64,000 nucleotides of DNA from Phytomonas francai. Its lineage: Eukaryota > Euglenozoa > Kinetoplastea > Trypanosomatida > Trypanosomatidae. The stretch is taken from positions 184,017-248,016 of the forward strand of contig MJCC01000011.1 in the NCBI GenBank assembly GCA_001766655.1, written 5' to 3'. Numbering within the stretch: the first letter of the stretch is position 1; each line of letters begins with the position of its first letter. Shown piece by piece: positions 57,989-64,000 of this stretch. Made by a program: the position numbers and the translations under genes. The notes under the pieces are model-generated. The model did not search any database. It saw only the letters and a program-made list of their open reading frames with translations, and was not told where the DNA came from.

Positions 57989-58837
57989 ATGGAAAAGGCA
58001 GTCAGCGTGTTTGGCCGCGGCACCCCTGCCGGCGACGCAATTTATCGTTGCTACGCGGTGCCCTCGAAGCCAAGCACTCTCGACCCTGAGCTTGCCGCTC
58101 TCCTGGCAAAGCGGCGCCGCGAGCGAGAGGCTGCGGAGGCCGCCATGGTGCACCCCAAACCCATTTCAAAGTCTAAAGCGCCTGTGCATCGGCCGCGAGT
58201 CGGCCTGGGGACGCGGCCCAGTAGCACAGACATCGCTTGTATGCGGCTGCGGACCATCCTTCACCGAAAACCACTCGAGGCGATTGAGCGAGAGACGCGC
58301 GAGCAAAGTCCCCCAAGGCCACCAGTTTATGCGAAACCGCCTTTAACTGATGCGGAAAAGGATCGTTTAGGAGATATCATGCACTACGGCCACGAGTTAC
58401 CGCCAGTGGACAAGCTATCGGCACTGCAACGCACGCGCATGCGGCAAATCGACCCTATTTTCGATCTTAAGGATCGCTTCAGTTCACTACAGGAGTACGC
58501 GAAGGAAATTTCTAAGGAATTGCGCCAGCTACGAGGAGAAAACCAGCCCAGCCATAGCGATGCCCCCCTTCAGGCAAGCCATGATGCCACTTTAGACACG
58601 AATCCTAATAGTGGCGCTGGGGGAACAAGCTCTAGTATTAATGTTGATTACAAAAAGAACAACAACCATGAGAATCGAATAAGGCCTTCTAAGGATCGTG
58701 AAGCGACGCCAAAGATATTAGAACGGCGCCATCGGGAGCGGGAGCTGATCGAGACGCTGAATACTGCCATTAAGGCTATGGAAGAGCTTGATATCGAAAT
58801 AAAAAGAAAACAGAATTATCATACTAGTGAATCTTGA
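57989..58837 (+). CDS. UPF0193-like (C22orf23/EVG1) protein, probable flagellar
   Basis: A 282-residue basic protein. The region about 118-185 ([20 protein letters not shown], then [20 protein letters not shown]) parallels the animal UPF0193 block, in which EKxRLQxIFxxG is followed by RFEELVxEIxERxEFL. The C-terminal helix ([20 protein letters not shown]) matches the family's last helix. Members of this family are found in ciliated organisms, so an axonemal or ciliary role is inferred. An Asn/Ser-rich insert lies near 185-230. Base composition is much more GC-rich in the first ~100 codons than in the rest. The start at 57989 is the only ATG that keeps the N-terminal segment, which has no presequence features. 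Confidence 0.6.
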   Translation: MEKAVSVFGRGTPAGDAIYRCYAVPSKPSTLDPELAALLAKRRREREAAEAAMVHPKPISKSKAPVHRPRVGLGTRPSSTDIACMRLRTILHRKPLEAIERETREQSPPRPPVYAKPPLTDAEKDRLGDIMHYGHELPPVDKLSALQRTRMRQIDPIFDLKDRFSSLQEYAKEISKELRQLRGENQPSHSDAPLQASHDATLDTNPNSGAGGTSSSINVDYKKNNNHENRIRPSKDREATPKILERRHRERELIETLNTAIKAMEELDIEIKRKQNYHTSES

Positions 58838-59398
58838 AAAAAAGTACCACTAGAAAGAGGTTCATTGCTACCATAATTATTAATTCTGCTTCCTTTTGGC
58901 ACAATGACCTCAAAGCAAGTGGGAAAGGGGGGAAGTAGAAGTGGCGTATACGTGATAATGTATTGTATACAGGAGGGAGTCAGTTTCGTTAACTATAACA
59001 ATCCCTGTGAAAATATTAGATGCAGCTTTTTAGCGTCGAGTAAGTTGGTAAATACTGAGTTATTCTTTTTTATTTTCCTCTTTTTTTGAAAATACGCGTA
59101 TTCGGTGCTCAAATGAGCGGAAAAGGTACATTCTAGAAAGTAGATAGATTATATATATATATATATATATATATCAAATCTTTTAACTAGATATTATCGC
59201 TACATTTTTTTTTTTTAGTGCATAGAGAGGGGAGGATATTTTGCCCAAGACTATTCTCTGCTTTTCTTTACACAAACTAATTTTGTATTATATTGTAGTC
59301 TGTTAATCTTTTCAAGACCTACACAGTCTTTTCTGCACGTAGTTACTGCCTTTTGCTTTGCTCCGTATAAAAGCACATTCGTGAATCGTGACGGCTAC
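58838..59398. other. Spacer with TA repeat
   Basis: About 560 bases, AT-rich, with a TA repeat at 59151-59174 and a T run near 59206-59216. A frame at 58904-59089 is not credible. Confidence 0.6.
59151..59174. repeat. (TA)n microsatellite
   Basis: About 24 bases of uninterrupted TA repeat in the spacer upstream of the last gene. Confidence 0.9.
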
Positions 59399-62300
59399 AT
59401 GCTGGAGCATGTTAAGAGGAGACGTAGCGAGGACCACGAAGATGATGTTGGACATGCCATAGCCAGTGATGCCAGTGAGGAACAGATATCTAAATTCACC
59501 ATTCTTACGCCGTGTAGGGAAGGGCGTCCAGATAACGTTAGAAAAGGGCAGCGCCCCAAAGGTTTGGAATTGGTGTGTGCGTCTTCTTCCACTTTTCACG
59601 AGTTTGTACAACGTTCGTCTAGGGAAGATAAATTGAACAGCGGAGGCGCTACCTTGTCTTGCCCCAAGGCCAAGGCACACCCTTCTCAGTATCTTGTAGC
59701 TCAAGACACTGTTGCGGATGGATGTGCTCCGATGTTCGATGAAAAAGCTGGCCCTGCTTCTTTATCGAGGCTTGGTATACCAACAATGTCATTGGATGCG
59801 ATCGGGGCATCACGACCTATTGCAATGGAATGCGAACAACAATCGACACCCAACAGAGCTATCTTTCCATCTGCATTATTATCAGAACATATGAGCATCA
59901 CACACCCGGTGATTCGCTTTCTTTCCTCGATTCAGCTTCAAGGATACGCTGGACAGTTCCTTTATGTGCATGGGATTCAGTCCATGCAAGGGCTTGTGGA
60001 GTGTGTTCGTTGTGAAAAGGACGTAAAAGCTATCCTTGGAGAGCATGCTTCTAGGCAGCACCAAATCGCATTGTGGAGGGGCTTGCAAAAATGGGTCCGT
60101 AAAACAGAAAACGAGGCCAAGGGACAAAGCAGAAGTAGAAAAACTAAAAAGATTGCGAATCGTGATCCTCTTGCGCAGGATAGCAGGGACAGTGGTGAGT
60201 CGTCAGCACCAAAAAGTGTCAAAGTTCCTCGTACTGAGAATTTTGGACAATCTCATCTGGGCTCGCCCCAAAAATTATGTGATGTTGAGGCTAACACTAG
60301 TAGGCCCACTGAACTTAGTTTAACCCAACTTTGCGATGCTCTTCTTTGGGAAGGGTATACCAACCCAAACCGTGTCTCTAAATTGGGAAAGGAATTGAAC
60401 GGTGATAACTTTAGCGCCATACGAGAGGGCGAGTCTTCCGATATTTCCCCCTATCCACTGTGCGCCCGTCGTATGGATGCGTCCGTAGCCATAGTCAATG
60501 GAAGCACCACGACGGAGCTGACCATTGCTCAAGAGAGACAGGAATGCCCCAGCGATTTCTACAGAGAGCCCTACGGCAGTGACAGGGCTGGTACCTATAG
60601 GACCTTGCCGGACCTTCGGCAGATGTTGCCGTCGAATACCACACCGTTAGAGGCAGTTGACGTTGATGCAGAGGATTTGGAGGAAAATAGGGCAAGTAGA
60701 GCGCGCACGCAACTCTGTGACGACAACATGGAGATCGCGAAAGCCTCAAAGGCATTGCTTAGTAGTGAATTTTTTGGAGTGGCGGGGACATGGCCGCATT
60801 CAAAGCATGCGGACTCGTGTTCCTCAGATTCTGCTCTTCGCCCAGAAGGGGAGAGTTCCCATTTTAGTGCGTTTCACAAGTCAAAAGGGGTGGGTGGGCG
60901 GGTCCGTGGCGTCGAATCCGACACCGATACTGTGCAGCTAGCGCAAGAAGATGGAGTAGAAGACAATTCTGACAGTGTGGATTCGGAATGGGGTACAATT
61001 GTACAATCCTTAAAGGATAAAGGGTTAGGCTTCACAGGTGCAGCTCCGTATAAGGATTTGGTTGAATTGCATCAGATAGACCCCATATGTGACAACAGTA
61101 ATGGGGACATGTCGAGCGCGTCCGTTCAGGACAAACTTACTTTTAAACAGGGGCCAATTCTCCTGGATGCGGCGAAGAATGTTTCCTTGAGTGACCTTGT
61201 GAACTATAGTCTATCTTTGTCTCCTTGGAGGGATGAAAGCGACGTCGACCCAACCCAAGAACCAGATCAGGCAATGCATTACAGGGTCATCGGAAGCGGT
61301 GAGCATACCGTGTCCTGCGATGGCATCGTCTCCTATCCTTATCGAGGGGTGCAACGTACTACAACGGTGGTTCTCGACAATAAGCTCTCTACGTTACCTA
61401 TAAATTTATCCTCAGGAAGGAGGGAATGTTCACAGGAAGAAAAAAAAGACGATTTTAATAGGATGCATCCACAGCTTGCGACTTCCCACACGAGGATAAG
61501 GTATGACAATTCCATGGGCGCCGACGTCGGAAGAATTCCGTGCGTAGGTAGGGCAGATTTGATGCATGAAGCAGAAGAGTCCATCGAAAGGGAAGCACCA
61601 CCAGCCATTTTGCTACTTCAGCACCAAATAGGAGAAGGTACATTAGAGGGTGTACAGGTACATACTCGTCTGGGTGAACTTCAGCAACCGAAAGTCACCC
61701 TCCTGCCTGGCGACAGTATGGAATGCAAAGGAGGAAGTGCAGTACGTGCTGCCAATACGGTTCAACATGAGCGAGCCAAATCATCCATATCCTTGGTTGA
61801 TTCTAAACACAGGTGTGTTTGTCCAGAGCATGGCATGGGGGAGGGGTGTCCGTTCGATGACCTTCTTCCTTCAGAATATCAAGTTCACAAACTAGGGGAG
61901 AGATTGGACGGGTGTGCTGGAACTGGGAAAAATAATGCGATGGAACTGAAAACTGAAATGGATTTACCCCCCGCAAGATGGGGCCCATCCACGAGTCCCA
62001 AGCCTTCCGCAGCTGTATTTCAGGAAATTATAAAAACACCTAATGTGTCGCATTTTACGTCGTACACCATGGAAGATACTTCTGGGCAGGCGGGAGACCG
62101 TCGTTTTAATGGTTTGCCAATGCTATCGTATGGTTGCACAGCTGTATCCGTGAATGATCCCACGAACACGGAGAGTTTCCCGTCAACCAGAGGTGCTGAG
62201 CTTGCTCCCTTCCTCAAGGAGGGAACCATAAATTCCGAGGGAATGTCATCCGAGACGAACAAAACTGAAAGCACTGCATGCACAAGGGCCACGGTTGGCA

Positions 62301-64000
62301 CATCAGTTAGGGGAAAAGAGGCACGGCTTCTAGAATCCCCTGGGAGGGATCCCAAGAAAGGTGGTGTGGAAGCTTTATCTGATACCGGCGATGAGGATGT
62401 TTGGAAACAGTTCGGGCTTCAGTCTATTCAGAGTTCGGTGGATGTGCCTTATGCTGGACTCCAGGTATATCCCTCAGCAGAAGGATTTTCTGTACGTGAG
62501 GAAATCTCCCCTTCAGCTACGTCCCCTTGTGGAGGTCATACAGCCACAACTTGTCAGTACCGTGTGGAATGCCTCCAGGAGGATAGGACACACGGCGATG
62601 TTGATGTAACTGTAATCTCCGATAGCGAGCCCCGTATAGAGGACGGAGGGACGCCGGAAAATCCTGACGACTCTGTGAAATTTCCGCACCGCATGAGCGA
62701 GGCTGACGCGCGGGGTGGCGTCCCTATGCCGTTACAACACCGGATTACGGGCCATACCGCGCAGTGTGAGGAAGACCCAGCCTTGCCAGACACCTTCCGT
62801 GGGGAATCTAGAGAGCCAGACGGGACAGGGTCTACAACTTTAGCACTGCAGGAACTTGTCTCCACATACCGCCAGGATCCCTCATTAGCGCACCTAACTC
62901 TGACTGATCTGCGGATGTGGTGCGCTCGGTTGGGGCTGCGGCAGGATATACACCTTATTAATAGTGTTAAGGAGCGTTTGTCGATGTTGCTTTCCTCTCC
63001 TTGTGTGCGTTGCCCAACACCTCTAGAGGAGGTTGAAGGCAATGCTGGGATACTAAGCGACAACCCACCACAATTACCCAGGGAAAATGCTTCTGATGTA
63101 ACAAAATCAGCTTCTACGTGCTGGGAGATGATTGAGGCAGATGAGCTACGGGACCGACTGCGTCTTTTGGCTGTACGTGGATATTTTTACCATGTAGTTG
63201 CACCAGGGTGCTTACACCGAGTAGAGAGCGTGTCTGGTTTGCCGTATAAGTCTATACGCACTTTAGACTTGATTGCCCAACAGGAAAGATACTTGCTAAC
63301 GTACGAAGACCTAGAGTGCGCAAGACAGCAAGCCAAGGAGATATTGCAGGAGGAAAGCGAGCGATGCATTGTAGCGTCATTGGTAGGGCATGCAGTTTCA
63401 TCTCTTGAGCAGCGAGTGTTTCATCATGCAAAACCAAAGAACGGTTGTGAACTAGATTTTTGCAACAATGATTTATTTGCCCCGACCCCCCCGCCTTTCG
63501 AGTTAGATCCCTGCGCAGCAGAGGATTCAGACGGCCTTTCTTTGTATGAAAGAGCGTTGATATTAGAACCAGTCGACGCAGAGGCCATGACTGTCGTAGT
63601 TCGGAAAGATTTCCCTTTTATATCACACAATCGTGTTCAACAAATGCTAGCTGAGTGTGATGTGCCACTGCAGGCGGTACACCAGCCCCACTCATCACAT
63701 TCTGTTTCCTTAGATCGGAATACACCAATCTGCAGTCCTGTTTTCTATACTCATGAACAACCGCGTAGACATGCTATGCACAATGAGGGCAGAACAAAAC
63801 GTGTTGATGAGGATAGGAGAGATGACTCACCCTTGTTTCTTGCTCCGCCGGCATCTAATTATTTGGCATCGTTTACATCACCCCAGACTGTTCTAAATGG
63901 GACACCGCCGTTTGAATTGAGTTCTTTGTCTCCAGGATCTCCGGCACCGCTGCAAGTATCGCAAGAGCTGAGGCGGAGAGAGAACACACGCCGGTTCTTC
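59399..64000 (+). CDS. Large protein with SAM-like domain and SLX4-like C-terminal motifs, 3' end outside window
   Basis: Read from the ATG at 59399, the frame stays open for 1534 codons to the window edge; the last in-frame stop before it is at 59216-59218. Residues about 164-232 read as a SAM domain: VIRFLSSIQLQGYAGQFLYV, then HGIQSMQGL, then DVKAILG and a final LWRGL helix. Near residue 1165 is LTLTDLRMWCARLGLRQDIH, similar to the helix that opens the SLX4 conserved C-terminal domain. Near 1381 is LYERALILEPVDAEAM, then RVQQML, which parallels the LYxRILxYxPLxLxEL and following helix of that domain in SLX4, the scaffold of structure-specific nucleases such as SLX1. The rest is acidic and low in complexity. 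The SLX4 identity is a proposal; the gene itself is secure. Confidence 0.85.
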   Translation, partial: MLEHVKRRRSEDHEDDVGHAIASDASEEQISKFTILTPCREGRPDNVRKGQRPKGLELVCASSSTFHEFVQRSSREDKLNSGGATLSCPKAKAHPSQYLVAQDTVADGCAPMFDEKAGPASLSRLGIPTMSLDAIGASRPIAMECEQQSTPNRAIFPSALLSEHMSITHPVIRFLSSIQLQGYAGQFLYVHGIQSMQGLVECVRCEKDVKAILGEHASRQHQIALWRGLQKWVRKTENEAKGQSRSRKTKKIANRDPLAQDSRDSGESSAPKSVKVPRTENFGQSHLGSPQKLCDVEANTSRPTELSLTQLCDALLWEGYTNPNRVSKLGKELNGDNFSAIREGESSDISPYPLCARRMDASVAIVNGSTTTELTIAQERQECPSDFYREPYGSDRAGTYRTLPDLRQMLPSNTTPLEAVDVDAEDLEENRASRARTQLCDDNMEIAKASKALLSSEFFGVAGTWPHSKHADSCSSDSALRPEGESSHFSAFHKSKGVGGRVRGVESDTDTVQLAQEDGVEDNSDSVDSEWGTIVQSLKDKGLGFTGAAPYKDLVELHQIDPICDNSNGDMSSASVQDKLTFKQGPILLDAAKNVSLSDLVNYSLSLSPWRDESDVDPTQEPDQAMHYRVIGSGEHTVSCDGIVSYPYRGVQRTTTVVLDNKLSTLPINLSSGRRECSQEEKKDDFNRMHPQLATSHTRIRYDNSMGADVGRIPCVGRADLMHEAEESIEREAPPAILLLQHQIGEGTLEGVQVHTRLGELQQPKVTLLPGDSMECKGGSAVRAANTVQHERAKSSISLVDSKHRCVCPEHGMGEGCPFDDLLPSEYQVHKLGERLDGCAGTGKNNAMELKTEMDLPPARWGPSTSPKPSAAVFQEIIKTPNVSHFTSYTMEDTSGQAGDRRFNGLPMLSYGCTAVSVNDPTNTESFPSTRGAELAPFLKEGTINSEGMSSETNKTESTACTRATVGTSVRGKEARLLESPGRDPKKGGVEALSDTGDEDVWKQFGLQSIQSSVDVPYAGLQVYPSAEGFSVREEISPSATSPCGGHTATTCQYRVECLQEDRTHGDVDVTVISDSEPRIEDGGTPENPDDSVKFPHRMSEADARGGVPMPLQHRITGHTAQCEEDPALPDTFRGESREPDGTGSTTLALQELVSTYRQDPSLAHLTLTDLRMWCARLGLRQDIHLINSVKERLSMLLSSPCVRCPTPLEEVEGNAGILSDNPPQLPRENASDVTKSASTCWEMIEADELRDRLRLLAVRGYFYHVVAPGCLHRVESVSGLPYKSIRTLDLIAQQERYLLTYEDLECARQQAKEILQEESERCIVASLVGHAVSSLEQRVFHHAKPKNGCELDFCNNDLFAPTPPPFELDPCAAEDSDGLSLYERALILEPVDAEAMTVVVRKDFPFISHNRVQQMLAECDVPLQAVHQPHSSHSVSLDRNTPICSPVFYTHEQPRRHAMHNEGRTKRVDEDRRDDSPLFLAPPASNYLASFTSPQTVLNGTPPFELSSLSPGSPAPLQVSQELRRRENTRRFF

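Noticed and set aside
57696..58346. 216-codon forward frame overlapping the UPF0193-like gene
   Set aside because: It lies in another frame of a GC-rich coding region, and its first half is T-rich spacer.

Overview
The window looks like a piece of a trypanosomatid (kinetoplastid) nuclear chromosome. All 23 genes I can support lie on the + strand, as expected for one directional, polycistronically transcribed cluster. The genes are intronless, and AT-rich spacers full of T-rich polypyrimidine runs separate them, as trans-splicing requires. Histone H3 (54564-54956) has the diverged kinetoplastid N-terminal tail, and its short-tail form is nearer to Leishmania-like lineages than to Trypanosoma. 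The spacers are unusually long and AT-rich, so this is not a typical GC-rich Leishmania; I cannot name the species.

Layout. 1-836: 3' end of a C-terminal-motor kinesin. 1888-4530: large low-complexity protein with a Cys/His zinc module. 4531-8354: a 3.8 kb gene-free gap holding a telomeric-complement motif. 8355-11715: tandem pair of U-box plus CCCH zinc-finger proteins. 12466-13224: GDT1/TMEM165 cation transporter. 14009-21326: flagellar block (IFT52, IFT80, calcyphosin-like EF-hand protein). 21797-22996: mitochondrial lipoyl synthase. 24031-28959: very large atypical DYRK-type kinase. 30155-33964: large Ser-rich protein of unknown function. 34990-41436: WD40, Sfi1-like and PDZ giant protein. 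42284-45722: four short housekeeping genes (ribosomal protein uS15, Sec22-like SNARE, UMP1 proteasome assembly factor, Pol III subunit RPC11). 46201-49872: Vps39/TRAP1-like tethering protein with C-terminal ankyrin-like repeats. 50179-54956: NAP-type histone chaperone, an unknown protein and histone H3. 56559-58837: an unknown protein and a UPF0193-like protein. 59399-64000: a long open frame running off the window, with a SAM-like domain and SLX4-like C-terminal motifs.

Cilium and microtubule functions are over-represented: kinesin, IFT52, IFT80, calcyphosin-like, WD40-Sfi1-PDZ and UPF0193-like. Clusters of this kind are not operons in the bacterial sense, and expression level is expected to be set after transcription. 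Histone H3 and uS15 show much more GC-rich codon use than their neighbours, consistent with high expression.

The points most worth a second look are the possible telomerase RNA template at 5132-5141, the U-box/CCCH pair, the DFS-type DYRK kinase with large inserts, the WD40-Sfi1-PDZ architecture, the non-standard second zinc ribbon of RPC11, and the candidate SLX4 homologue. Family assignments come from reading the sequence, without database searches.
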